Counted from the stretch's first letter, positions 49,479-57,637 are shown. The stretch is 64,000 bases of DNA from Levilactobacillus tongjiangensis (GCF_003946345.1 NZ_RHNY01000005.1:104497-168496); one strand, 5' to 3'. Numbers and translations: made by a program. The notes: generated by a model from the sequence alone, not told the origin.

Positions 49479-49755
49479 CGTAAACGCCCCCCATTAGCTT
49501 AACTAGCCTCCATTATCGCAGAGTTTGGCATGAATGAAAAGCCGGTTAGGGGCATCCAGAAAAAATGTTGTGGGGATTTCTGCATAGAAATTGCAAAAGA
49601 TCAATTGGTAACTGGTAAAACGTTCAGTTATCTATCAGTAATCCATCCCACATTTCTATCTGTGATTCACATTATCTGCGACTGGTCAGAGATACGACCA
49701 CCTTCCCCACATTACAAGTGACATGCTGCCTCCCCATTGTCTTTAACGGCAAATC
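49479..49755. other. Intergenic region upstream of the CDF gene
   Basis: Together with element B this makes about 480 nt without a gene. Short imperfect direct repeats of ATCTAT/CAGTAATCCA type lie around 49630-49680. No clear promoter or gene. Confidence 0.3.
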
Positions 49756-49936
49756 CAGCCCAAGTGGTCGGACAACGGAGCCCGTGAAAGTCTAGTTAGT
49801 CCGAGCGACCTATTCGGACTTACTAGACTGGGACGCCTTCAAGACTTGTGGGTTTCAAGGCTTGAAGACGAGGGCCAAGACCGCCCTATGGCTTGGTCCG
49901 GTCCCCACAGGCGTAGTTGTCTGACCGCTTGGGCGC
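49756..49936 (+). repeat. Structured intergenic element B
   Basis: The most regular copy. Closing arms GCCCAAG/CTTGGGC, GGTC/GACC and GACAAC/GTTGTC; then GCCCGTGAA; hairpin 1 AGTCTAGT/ACTAGACT with AGTCCGA/TCGGACT above it; GGGACG; hairpin 2 CTTCAAG/CTTGAAG with CTTG/CAAG above; ACGAG; hairpin 3 GGGCCAAG/CTTGGTCC; CCCCACAGGCG. Compared with element A, each stem differs by paired substitutions. Confidence 0.85.
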
Positions 49937-49959
49937 CAACTCACCATTAACCACCGACC

Positions 49960-49999
49960 AAAAAAGGGCCGGTTCGCATGAAAGCGAAACCAACCCTTA
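49960..49999 (-). terminator. Terminator of the GNAT gene at 50017
   Basis: Minus strand AAGGG..GGTT.CGC/GCG.ACC..CCCTT stem followed by TTTT. Confidence 0.85.
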
Positions 50000-50016
50000 T
50001 ATATAGTAGATTTAAA

Positions 50017-50580
50017 TTATTTAGTAGCCTTGATTTCAACCAAATGAGCTGGGTTGATGTGGGCAGTTACCCGTTCGTAGGCGTAATCCTTCACACCGTC
50101 AAGATCCTGGTTGATCAGGTCGATCATGCCAGTTTCGGTGAAACCATTCTTCTTGATCACGTGTTGCATCCCCTTGTTGTCTGGGTGCGTGTCAATCCGA
50201 ATGCTTTCAATATTTTCAGCCTTGTCGATTTGTGCGAAGATCCGTTGGAACAGTTCGCCAGCCAAACCGCGACCACGATGGTGGCTTGATACTGCTACGC
50301 GGTGGATCGCTAAGTAAGGCGCTTGGTCAGTCAACCATTGCCCATCGATCCGTTCATAGTTAGCATCTTCCCCCGGAATGACGGCAGCAGTCCCCAAAAT
50401 TTCGTTGTCTTCCTCTAAGACGACGGTCCACCCTTGGTGAATGTCGTCGACGATGATCGAAGTACTTGGGTACGTCCCTTGCCATTGGTCTACGGATTGG
50501 GCAGCGAGTAACTCTCGCCCATCACGGATAATAGATTCAATTTGTGGTAAGTCGGCCATAGTAGCTTGTCGTAACAGCAT
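50017..50580 (-). CDS. GNAT-family N-acetyltransferase
   Basis: A 187-residue acetyltransferase with the acetyl-CoA loop HHRGRGLAGELFQRI and the C-terminal MQHVIKKNGFTETG; HRVAVSSHHRG marks motif A. The ATG at 50580 is preceded by GGATGG at 8 nt; ATG at 50592 is an alternative. Substrate unknown. A promoter should lie in 50590-50700 but is not clear. Confidence 0.85.
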   Translation of the reverse strand: MLLRQATMADLPQIESIIRDGRELLAAQSVDQWQGTYPSTSIIVDDIHQGWTVVLEEDNEILGTAAVIPGEDANYERIDGQWLTDQAPYLAIHRVAVSSHHRGRGLAGELFQRIFAQIDKAENIESIRIDTHPDNKGMQHVIKKNGFTETGMIDLINQDLDGVKDYAYERVTAHINPAHLVEIKATK

Positions 50581-50664
50581 GTATAACACCATCCTTTTAA
50601 TTTTCGTGTTTTTTGTTTTTGACGATTTTGTAATCTTAACACGCTGACGCAAGAATACAACCAA

Positions 50665-51167
50665 AGACTACCAAATTTGCTAACATTTTTTCTTAATTGT
50701 CATGAAAACAAGTAATATCAAGGATTGTGCACCTTTTAACTTCTAATGAATTATTCATTTTCCGAACGTTTTCATGTCAGTTTTCACGAAAATTAAGATA
50801 TTTATTGCCCAGTCACCTGAAAATTTTGGACCAAAAAAGCACCCACCAAGAACTTTCTAAACTTGGTAGGTGCCACGGGAGCGGTGCCGGGCGAGAGAAA
50901 AATCAAAAAGTGTTCAATTTTCCAAAAAAACACGTCGTTTTAGTTTCACGATTGCTTACGCTAGCATGTGCCAACGTAGTCCATGCGCAAGATAAACGCG
51001 CTATTACTAATGGTTATTCGCCTGGTTTCACAACACGTCAACAACATGATTGACCACCAATCCAGCCAGAAGATCGATTGGTATCGAAAGTTTTTTCTGC
51101 CGGGCACGAAAAGTCCTCCCGCTACTTCAGACTACCATTGTTAAGCGGGATAAACAATGGAAGCGGC
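50665..51167. other. Region without a gene between GNAT and merR
   Basis: About 500 nt. Holds the terminator at 50833-50873 and a CCATTGTT/AACAATGG hairpin (51137-51162) just downstream of the MerR-family gene. Open frames here lack binding sites and look random. Confidence 0.4.
50833..50873 (-). terminator. Intrinsic terminator
   Basis: Minus strand GCACCTACCAAG/CTTGGTGGGTGC stem followed by TTTTTTGG. The nearest upstream gene is the MerR-family regulator, 295 nt away, so it may end that transcript or an unrecognised small RNA. Confidence 0.85.
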
Positions 51168-51608
51168 CTATTTCGTGTGATCTATCAGCGTAAATTGCCA
51201 TTTATTTTCCACCCGCCGGGCAACGAGGTCCTTACCAGGTTCCGGATCAAAGGCGCCCAAGTTGATTTCAGTGCGTTCATCCGTGACCGCCATCCCCTCA
51301 AACCGGGATTCAAAGAATGACCGTAACGTGTCGAAATAATCTGCACGTGTTTGCATCTGCTTGGCGGCACCGGCCAGCGTAAACCCATCATCTAAAGACG
51401 TTTTGATCTGTTGCACGTTGATCAGCGTCTTATAGGTAAACTTACGATTCTTACTGCCATTGATGACTTCACTTTGGATGTAGCCCTTGCTCTCCCAATA
51501 CCGAAGCTGGCTCTGAGAGACGCCAGTCGCTGCCGCCACGTCACCAATGCCAAAGCTTAATTTTTCAACGGTCACTTTTTTCAACAAATTTTTTGAATCT
51601 TCCATCAT
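51168..51608 (-). CDS. MerR-family transcriptional regulator of the adjacent MFS pump
   Basis: A 146-residue regulator. The HTH is GIGDVAAATGVSQSQLRYWESKGYI (the part GIGDVAAATGVSQ and then SQLRYWESKGYI), with an atypical RYWE in place of the usual RYYE, a wing, and a coiled helix with TLINVQQIKTSLDDGFTLAGAA. The C-terminal tail has no cysteines, so it is not a metal sensor. Transcribed divergently from the MFS gene, with a shared operator. Confidence 0.82.
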   Translation of the reverse strand: MMEDSKNLLKKVTVEKLSFGIGDVAAATGVSQSQLRYWESKGYIQSEVINGSKNRKFTYKTLINVQQIKTSLDDGFTLAGAAKQMQTRADYFDTLRSFFESRFEGMAVTDERTEINLGAFDPEPGKDLVARRVENKWQFTLIDHTK

Positions 51609-51729
51609 CTTAAAATTTCCCACCCTTCCTCACGGATTTTAATTTGGGAGCAATTCCCGTTTAATCACCATGAAAGCGCTTGTGAATTTTATAAATACTT
51701 CTCAGTCAGTTGTATCATTTTCTCTAATC

Positions 51730-51791
51730 AGTATAGATATTCTCGAAACTTTGTCAAGCTAGTTGACAAAGTCGTTTAATCTGCGTATAGT
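51730..51791. promoter_or_regulatory. Divergent promoters with a shared operator
   Basis: A perfect 10-bp inverted repeat ACTTTGTCAA-gctag-TTGACAAAGT (51748-51772) holds both -35 elements. Plus strand: TTGACA (51763-51768), 17 nt, TATAGT (51786-51791). Minus strand: TTGACA (51752-51757), 16 nt, TATACT (51730-51735). A repressor or MerR-type activator bound here would control both genes. Confidence 0.9.
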
Positions 51792-51831
51792 TATTCCAGA
51801 ATTAATTTTATGGATAAAGAAGGAATATAAA

Positions 51832-53343
51832 TTGGGAACTGCTGTTGATACCAACGGGAAGGCCTATAACCGGACCTTGCTCGTTGTTCTCCTATTAGTG
51901 GGGACGTTCTGTACGGTACTGAACCAAACGATTTTAAGTACCGCCTACCCTACCTTGATGAAGGCCTTTGATGTTTCGACCTCCACCGTACAATGGTTGA
52001 CTACTGGATTCTTACTGGTTAGCGGGATCATGATCCCAATCAGCGCTTGGTTACTGACGACCATCAGTACGAAGTGGCTGTACATCAGTGCGATGTCGAC
52101 TTTCTTAATCGGAACCATTCTCTGTTGGTCCGCCGTTAACTTTCCAATGCTATTAGCTGGACGGTTGATTCAGGCCTTAGGTGTGGGTGTTTCCATGCCT
52201 TTAATGCAAACCATGATGCTGACCATCTTCCCTGCTAACAAACGAGGGACTGCCATGGGACTAGCCGGGATTGTTATCGGCCTGGCACCAGCGATTGGGC
52301 CGACTCTGTCTGGGTGGGTCATTGACAACTGGACTTGGCGGGACCTCTTCGGGATGATCATTCCCGTTGTTGCTATCGTCATTCTGGCTAGTTTCTGGGT
52401 GATGCACAGTGTGCTGGAAACCCACAAGGAACCTTTGGACCTGTTGTCCGTGGTTCTTTCGACGATTGGTTTCGGCAGCATGCTTTACGGATTCTCCTCC
52501 GTTGGTGACGACGGCTGGGGTAGCACGATTGTCCTCTCTACATTAGCGATTGGATTTATCTTCGTGGGTCTGTTCATCTGGCGTCAATTGACCATGAAAG
52601 ATCCATTCTTGAACTTCCGGGTTTACAAATCACGCGAGTTCACCGTCGCTGCTATCCTAAGTTCCGTGGTCAATATGGCCATGGTTGGGGTGGAAATGGT
52701 TATTCCGCTTTACCTACAAATGGTCAAGGGCATGTCCGCCTTCCATTCTGGATTAACACTGTTAGCCGGTGCCCTGATGATGGGGATCATGAGTCCAATT
52801 ACCGGTCGTGCGTTTGACCGGTTCGGTGCCAAGCGTCTGGCTACGATGGGGATGTTCTTACTGACCATCGGGACCTTACCATTCGTCTGGATCACTAAGG
52901 ACACTGCGACCATCTACATTGTTTTGCTCTACGCTATCCGGATGTTTGGGATTGCCATGGTCATGATGCCAGCCACCACTGCCGGAATGAACGCTTTACC
53001 ATTGAACATGATCTCTCACGGGACTGCCGTCAACAACACCCAACGGCAAGTTGCCAGTTCAGTGGGGACTGCTATTTTGATCAGTGTCTTGACTAACGTG
53101 ACCAAGGGCCAAATGCCTGCTAAGCACGTCTTAAAGAGTAACCCACTGAGCTACGCTGATGGTGCCATCAATGCCACTCTGTCTGGGTATCACGCTGCCT
53201 TCTGGATTGCCGTTGGTTTCTGTGTGGTTGCCCTGGTCATCGCCTTCTTCTTGAAGGGTCGTAACCGCTCAACACACATGGCTGACGTTGATTCACCAGT
53301 GGCTAAGGAAAATAAAGTTGCTGCTGAAGGAGGTGCCGCCTAA
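51832..53343 (+). CDS. MFS multidrug efflux transporter, DHA2 family (LmrB/EmrB-like, 14 helices)
   Basis: A 503-residue drug:H+ antiporter. LNQTILSTAYPTLMKAF in helix 1 and the motif C AIGPTLSGWVIDNWTWRDLF are diagnostic of DHA2. I start at TTG (51832), since GAAGGA is 7 nt upstream; a longer frame would begin inside the -35 at 51763 and cannot be transcribed with its start. It overlaps the DUF4811 gene by one base (TAATG). Confidence 0.93.
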   Translation: MGTAVDTNGKAYNRTLLVVLLLVGTFCTVLNQTILSTAYPTLMKAFDVSTSTVQWLTTGFLLVSGIMIPISAWLLTTISTKWLYISAMSTFLIGTILCWSAVNFPMLLAGRLIQALGVGVSMPLMQTMMLTIFPANKRGTAMGLAGIVIGLAPAIGPTLSGWVIDNWTWRDLFGMIIPVVAIVILASFWVMHSVLETHKEPLDLLSVVLSTIGFGSMLYGFSSVGDDGWGSTIVLSTLAIGFIFVGLFIWRQLTMKDPFLNFRVYKSREFTVAAILSSVVNMAMVGVEMVIPLYLQMVKGMSAFHSGLTLLAGALMMGIMSPITGRAFDRFGAKRLATMGMFLLTIGTLPFVWITKDTATIYIVLLYAIRMFGIAMVMMPATTAGMNALPLNMISHGTAVNNTQRQVASSVGTAILISVLTNVTKGQMPAKHVLKSNPLSYADGAINATLSGYHAAFWIAVGFCVVALVIAFFLKGRNRSTHMADVDSPVAKENKVAAEGGAA

Positions 53344-54065
53344 TGATTATCATTTCTATCATTATTACCGCCATTTTGTCCTTTGCTTTCTACGTTTACG
53401 TTCACAACCGTGTGCTCAGCAACACGTTAACCGCCGTTGCTGTAATTGCCCTGTTGACGAGTATTTTCTTCATGGTTAAAAACGACCACGACCACTTTGG
53501 CATGCAGAAGGTCACGGAAACTTCTACGCAGAAGATCTACTCCGCCTCCCCTTCCAAGCAAATGCCCATGATGATCTATCAATCAGTGGGGACCGCCGAC
53601 AAGCACCGGGTCTACGTTTACAAGACCAGTGCGAACGCTAAGAAGACCAGTCATACTAAGGCTAAGATTACCACGAACAATGTGGTTAAACGCACGGCTG
53701 GTGCCAACCGCATCGTGACCAAGAAGGTTTACTGGGAATACAAGAGTACTGCCGCTAAATTCTGGTTTGGTCTGTCCGGTAACGGCCACACTTACTTGAA
53801 GGAAACCAACACCATCTACCTCAACAAGAGCTGGACCGTGTTGAGTACCACTCAAGCCAAGCAGTTACAGAAGATGGCCAGTTCCAAGAGCTTCAAGGCC
53901 CAGCAAAAGACTGCCGCAACGGCCTACGTTAAGAAGCAGGTCATGGCTGCGATGATGAAGAATCCAACCATGTCCGCTGCCCAACAAAAACAAGTGACCA
54001 AGCAAGCCTTGGCTGCCTACCAAGCCCAAGCAATGAAACAATTGATTGCCCAGGTTAAAAAATAA
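53343..54065 (+). CDS. DUF4811 domain-containing membrane-anchored protein
   Basis: A 240-residue protein with two N-terminal membrane helices (about 3-20 and 27-44) and a basic extracellular or cytosolic rest, ending in a Gln/Ala/Lys-rich helical tail (about 165-240). Lactobacilli commonly place DUF4811 behind LmrB-type pumps. Its function is not known; it probably assists the pump. Its start is coupled to the MFS stop. Confidence 0.85.
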   Translation: MIIISIIITAILSFAFYVYVHNRVLSNTLTAVAVIALLTSIFFMVKNDHDHFGMQKVTETSTQKIYSASPSKQMPMMIYQSVGTADKHRVYVYKTSANAKKTSHTKAKITTNNVVKRTAGANRIVTKKVYWEYKSTAAKFWFGLSGNGHTYLKETNTIYLNKSWTVLSTTQAKQLQKMASSKSFKAQQKTAATAYVKKQVMAAMMKNPTMSAAQQKQVTKQALAAYQAQAMKQLIAQVKK

Positions 54066-54078
54066 TCGACTAATTTAA

Positions 54079-54119
54079 GACCCATAACACACCCAGTGAG
54101 ATGTGTTATGGGTCTTTTT
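54079..54119 (+). terminator. Terminator of the MFS-DUF4811 operon
   Basis: GACCCATAACACA/TGTGTTATGGGTC stem, 10-nt loop, then TTTTTGC. Confidence 0.95.
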
Positions 54120-54134
54120 GCGCGCATGATGGAC

Positions 54135-54170
54135 AAAAAAGCAGCTAGCGAGGATTCTCGCTGAGCTGCT
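54135..54170 (-). terminator. Terminator of the small HTH gene
   Basis: Minus strand AGCAGCT.AGCGAG/CTCGCT.AGCTGCT stem followed by TTTTTTG. Confidence 0.9.
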
Positions 54171-54202
54171 CGATGGTGCATTTTACCATTTCGTTACCTA
54201 AA

Positions 54203-54442
54203 CTAATTCACCTGGGTTAACGCTGTTTGCCCTTTACGGCAACGTGGCAGTAATCCGGATAAGTCGTCTAAAGACGTTCCGTTGTCCTGAAAACATTGAA
54301 TCATGTCGATCCAGTACAAATCCGAATCGTCGAATTCCGTAGTTGAATGATTCTCGCCTAACAACCCGTTCTTCGCATATTCTTCAATGCGGCTTGCGTC
54401 AACACCAGCTGATGCAGCCAGTTCAGTTAAGTTCATCTTCAT
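54203..54442 (-). CDS. Small MerR-like HTH protein without effector domain
   Basis: A 79-residue protein. MNLTELAASAGVDASRIEEYAKNGLL (helix-turn-helix; region split MNLTELAASAGVD / ASRIEEYAKNGLL) and DSDLYWIDMIQCFQDNGTSLDDL follow the MerR N-terminal layout, but the dimerisation coil and effector domain are absent. The ATG at 54442 has GAGGG 7 nt upstream. It could be a stand-alone DNA-binding or partner protein. Confidence 0.72.
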   Translation of the reverse strand: MKMNLTELAASAGVDASRIEEYAKNGLLGENHSTTEFDDSDLYWIDMIQCFQDNGTSLDDLSGLLPRCRKGQTALTQVN

Positions 54443-54629
54443 CGCCATACCCTCGCTTTCTTCGTTATCAATGAGAGTATCATACAACCGTCTTTACCTA
54501 ATTGCAACCTTTTCTGCCCAGAATTTTCATTTACCAAAATTACAAACAAATTACTAGTTTACGTCAAGCTACGACAGCGCTAAACTGGTAGTTAAAAATA
54601 ATTTTATCAACCAGAAAGGAAGTCCGTCC

Positions 54630-55334
54630 GTGAATCCTTCACTTACCTTTAAATCCGGCGTTCGGGACGTCCTCCCCACCGTCTTCGGGTACATTGGCGT
54701 TGGTCTGGCCTTCGGCATCGTTGCCCATACCAGTCATTTAAGCCTCTTAGTCGTTGCGGGGATGTCGTTCATTGTTTACGCGGGTTCAGCGCAATTTATT
54801 ATTACCAGCATGCTCCTGCTCCACGACCCCCTTTCTGGAATCTTCATTTCCACCTTCCTGGTCAACTCACGCATGATTCTGATGAGCACCAGTCTGGCCC
54901 AGTATTTCCGTCATGAGTCTCTGTTCAAGAACCTCTTGATTGGGTCACTGGTCACCGATGAAACGTTCGCTCTCGCCATGAACAAGCAAAATAAAACCAA
55001 GGGCAAACTCAGCTTCGCCTGGCAATCCGGCGCCAACCTCGTCGCTTACCTGGTCTGGGGCTTTGCAACCGTTATCGGGGCAATGTTGGGTGGTCTGATT
55101 GCCGACCCAACTCGTTTCGGATTCGACTTTGCCCTCACTGCCATGTTCATTGGCCTGGTCTACCTCCAGCTGATCAGTGACCGGCATCTGGGAATCTCGT
55201 TGCAGCTCTACGTCATGGCATTCGTCGCCTTGGTCTACTACCTGGCGATTGGCGTCATGAGTCAAAACTTTGCGCTACTGGCCGCCACTGTGGCCGGCTG
55301 TCTATTTGGAATGGGGATGAAAAAATGGCGATAA
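54630..55334 (+). CDS. azlC: AzlC-family branched-chain amino acid exporter subunit
   Basis: A 234-residue membrane protein of the AzlC/BrnF family. RDVLPTVFGYIGVGLAFGIVA near the N-terminus, SFIVYAGSAQFIITSMLL and the NSRMILMSTSLA segment are signatures. With AzlD it exports branched-chain amino acids such as leucine or azaleucine. The GTG start has AAGGAAG 7 nt upstream. It overlaps azlD by 10 nt. Confidence 0.93.
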   Translation: MNPSLTFKSGVRDVLPTVFGYIGVGLAFGIVAHTSHLSLLVVAGMSFIVYAGSAQFIITSMLLLHDPLSGIFISTFLVNSRMILMSTSLAQYFRHESLFKNLLIGSLVTDETFALAMNKQNKTKGKLSFAWQSGANLVAYLVWGFATVIGAMLGGLIADPTRFGFDFALTAMFIGLVYLQLISDRHLGISLQLYVMAFVALVYYLAIGVMSQNFALLAATVAGCLFGMGMKKWR

Positions 55335-55660
55335 GTCTAACTGAACTTTGGGTTATTTTAGGGTGTGGCGCGATTACCGTGCTCTCCCGAGCGCTCCCCT
55401 TCGTCTTCGTCAAACAAATGACGATGCCATCCTGGCTCATCAATTTTCTCACCTTCGTCCCCATCACGATTATGACCGCCTTGTGCTGCCAAAGCCTCTT
55501 CGTCGCCAATCCAGGACACTTGGCCACGCTCAATGTTGCCAACTGCCTAGCGGCCATTCCAGCGACCTTAGCTGGCGTGCTGACTAAGAGCCTACTCATG
55601 GTGGTGGTCATCGGTATCATGGCTATGGCCGTGCTTCGCTACTTCTCTATTGGGGGTTAG
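55325..55660 (+). CDS. azlD: AzlD-family branched-chain amino acid exporter subunit
   Basis: A 111-residue protein with about four helices; SRALPFVFVKQMTMPSWLINFL (region SRALPFVF...LINFL) and MTALCCQSLF fit AzlD/BrnE. Translation is coupled to azlC through the overlap. The operon has no classic terminator; element E lies 26 nt downstream and may serve as one. Confidence 0.92.
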   Translation: MAISLTELWVILGCGAITVLSRALPFVFVKQMTMPSWLINFLTFVPITIMTALCCQSLFVANPGHLATLNVANCLAAIPATLAGVLTKSLLMVVVIGIMAMAVLRYFSIGG

Positions 55661-55686
55661 GTTTTACATTTGGCCGCCTGCGGCCG

Positions 55687-55836
55687 CCAGGAGCTGCGCT
55701 GTGGGGCAACCCTGAAGCCTCGACAACCCCGAGTCTTCAGGGCGGTTGAGAACCTTGCCCAACCCGCAAGTTTCTCAACACGTCCCATGTTCTAAGCGGT
55801 AAACCGCTAAGAACATCGACACTGCGCAGCTCCTGG
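55687..55836 (-). repeat. Structured intergenic element E
   Basis: Minus strand: perfect closing arms CCAGGAGCTGCGC/GCGCAGCTCCTGG; TGTCGA; hairpin 1 ATGTTCT.AGCGG/CCGCT.AGAACAT; GGGACG; hairpin 2 GTTGAGAA/TTCTCAAC; hairpin 3 CCCTGAAG/CTTCAGGG; CCCCACAGCG. It starts 26 nt after azlD and forms a divergent pair with element F. The outer stem extends further through GGCCGCC-rich flanks. Confidence 0.85.
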
Positions 55837-56081
55837 CCTCCGCCGGCTATGATTGATAATTCAATCACGCTCACTAATAGATAAGCTGACTACTATAGTA
55901 CATAACCTATTAGTAAACGATGCATTGGTAATAACCTGGCGTATGACTACCACGTAGCTAAGCTGTAAATCTAACATCGGCTAATGTCAGATTACTAGAC
56001 GTTGCAATACAGTTTGGCCAGCTCAAATCAATGACTTTTTTAACCAATCAAATTTCATGTCAATTCACCAACGTAGCCGCA
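55837..56081. other. Spacer between elements E and F
   Basis: About 245 nt with no gene or terminator that I can support; it lies between the 5' ends of the two divergent structured elements. Confidence 0.4.
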
Positions 56082-56246
56082 GGTAGCTAGGGATGGTACC
56101 GGCTGTGTCGACGCAGTTAATTGGCGTTTTATGTCGGCTTACTGCGTGGGACGAGCTTGGCCGCCTCGGTGACTTACCGAGGTAGACTGTGGACCGCTTC
56201 TCAGGCCGCAGTCGGTCCCCACAGCAGGCGCCATCCCCTGGCTACC
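56082..56246 (+). repeat. Structured intergenic element F
   Basis: Closing arms GGTAGC.AGGGATGG/CCATCCCCT.GCTACC; GCTGTGTCGA; hairpin 1 GCAGT/ACTGC with a partly paired top; GGGACG; hairpin 2 GCCTCGG/ACCGAGG; hairpin 3 GACTG.GGACCG/GGCC.CAGTC; CCCCACAGC. Same order of joining motifs as D and E. Confidence 0.8.
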
Positions 56247-56271
56247 GGAGGCGGATATTACCAGAATAAAT

Positions 56272-56314
56272 AAAACAGAGCTTCAGCGGAAAAAACATAC
56301 ATCGCTGAAGCTCT
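56272..56314 (-). terminator. Terminator of pyrP
   Basis: Minus strand AGAGCTTCAGCG/CGCTGAAGCTCT, a perfect 12-bp stem with a 14-nt loop, then GTTTTATTT. Confidence 0.92.
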
Positions 56315-56333
56315 ATTAATTTGCACAAAATCA

Positions 56334-57611
56334 TTACACCTTATCATCGCGCGGTAGAATCAGGTTCAACACGATACCCAGCACCGCCGCAACTGCCAAC
56401 CCAGAAAACTCGTACTGCCCCACTTTGAGGTACGCGTTCCCAATACCAATTACTAGAATGGCCGAGGCAATCATCAGGTTGCGTTTCTGATTGAAATCAA
56501 CGTGCTTCTCAATTAGGATACGCATCCCGCTGGACGCAATCACCCCAAACAACAGAAAGCTGATACCACCAATGACAGGGTTCGGAATACTCTCGATCAA
56601 GGCACTTAGTTTGCCCACAAAGCTGAAGATAATGGCAAAGACGGCCGCGCCAATCAGGACGTAGACACTGTGGACCCGCGTAATGGCCAGAACCCCCACA
56701 TTTTCCCCGTAGGACGTGACGGGTGGCCCACCGACGAAGCTCGCAATAATGGAAGCCAGACCATCACCGGCTAACGTATGATGCAAGCCTGGGTCCTCAA
56801 AGAAGTTTCGGTGCGTCAACTCGTTCAATACGGTGATGTGGCCAATGTGTTCAGTCATCGTCACGAAGGCAATTGGCGCCAGGCTGACCACCGCACCCCA
56901 GTAGAAGTGCAACGGATAACTCAGAATCGGCACCTCAAAGTTGGGGAGCTGGAACCAAGCGGCCTGCATGACTGGCTTAAAGTTGACCAACCCCGTCATG
57001 GTCGCAATCAAATAGCCACTTACGATTCCCAACAGAATGGGAATCAGCGACAGGAAGCCCCGTAGATAGAGGTTAAACCCAACCGTTAGTAGCAACGTCG
57101 CCATTGCCACCGCAAAGAACTGCCAGTGATAGGTTCCGGCATTATCCACCGTCGCCTTCTGAGCGGCACTGCCAGCCAGTGACAGTCCAATGACCATCAC
57201 CATTGGCCCCACCACGATGGGGGGCAAGGCCTTGTTGATCCAATCCGACCCTACCAGCGCCACAATCAAGGCCACGATGAGGTAGACCACTCCCACCGCT
57301 AATGTCCCCTGCGCGATTCCCGGGTATCCAGTCGTCCTCATCAAAGCAACCATGGGCACGATAAACGAAAAACTTGAACCCATGTAGGCGGGAATTTTGC
57401 CGCGAGTAATCAAAATGTACATCAACGTCCCAACTCCGGAACTAAACAGCGCAATTCCAGGATTTAACCCCACCAGAATAGGCACCAAAACCGTGGATCC
57501 AAACATCGAAAATAAGTGCTGAAGCGATAATCCAAACCATTGACCCCAACTAGGTCGCTCCCAGATGTCAATCAAAGCATCTGGATTACGGTAACGTGCT
57601 GGTTCTTTCAT
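56334..57611 (-). CDS. pyrP: Uracil:H+ symporter (NCS2 family)
   Basis: A 425-residue NCS2 permease with fourteen helices. LSLQHLFSMFGSTVLVPILVG (as LSLQHLF and FGSTVLVPILVG) is the family N-terminus; TMTEHIGHI carries the substrate-binding Glu, and GGPPVTSYGENVGVLAIT (GGPPVTSYGEN) the second. The ATG at 57611 has GGAGG 8 nt upstream. The leader contains a PyrR attenuator, so uracil/UTP represses it. Confidence 0.93.
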   Translation of the reverse strand: MKEPARYRNPDALIDIWERPSWGQWFGLSLQHLFSMFGSTVLVPILVGLNPGIALFSSGVGTLMYILITRGKIPAYMGSSFSFIVPMVALMRTTGYPGIAQGTLAVGVVYLIVALIVALVGSDWINKALPPIVVGPMVMVIGLSLAGSAAQKATVDNAGTYHWQFFAVAMATLLLTVGFNLYLRGFLSLIPILLGIVSGYLIATMTGLVNFKPVMQAAWFQLPNFEVPILSYPLHFYWGAVVSLAPIAFVTMTEHIGHITVLNELTHRNFFEDPGLHHTLAGDGLASIIASFVGGPPVTSYGENVGVLAITRVHSVYVLIGAAVFAIIFSFVGKLSALIESIPNPVIGGISFLLFGVIASSGMRILIEKHVDFNQKRNLMIASAILVIGIGNAYLKVGQYEFSGLAVAAVLGIVLNLILPRDDKV

Positions 57612-57637
57612 GTAGCAGGCCTCCACTTCTGAAATAG

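Noticed and set aside
49530..49721. 63-codon plus-strand frame
   Set aside because: No binding site; low-complexity IH-rich peptide unlike a protein.
50727..51053. 108-codon plus-strand frame
   Set aside because: Crosses a terminator hairpin and has no binding site.
51763..51831. Longer N-terminus for the MFS pump
   Set aside because: Its TTG is part of the -35 box, upstream of the transcription start.
40281..56250. CRISPR array or IS element as explanation for the repeats
   Set aside because: Copies are not regularly spaced, there is no transposase, no terminal target duplications are evident, and each copy is a multi-hairpin fold.
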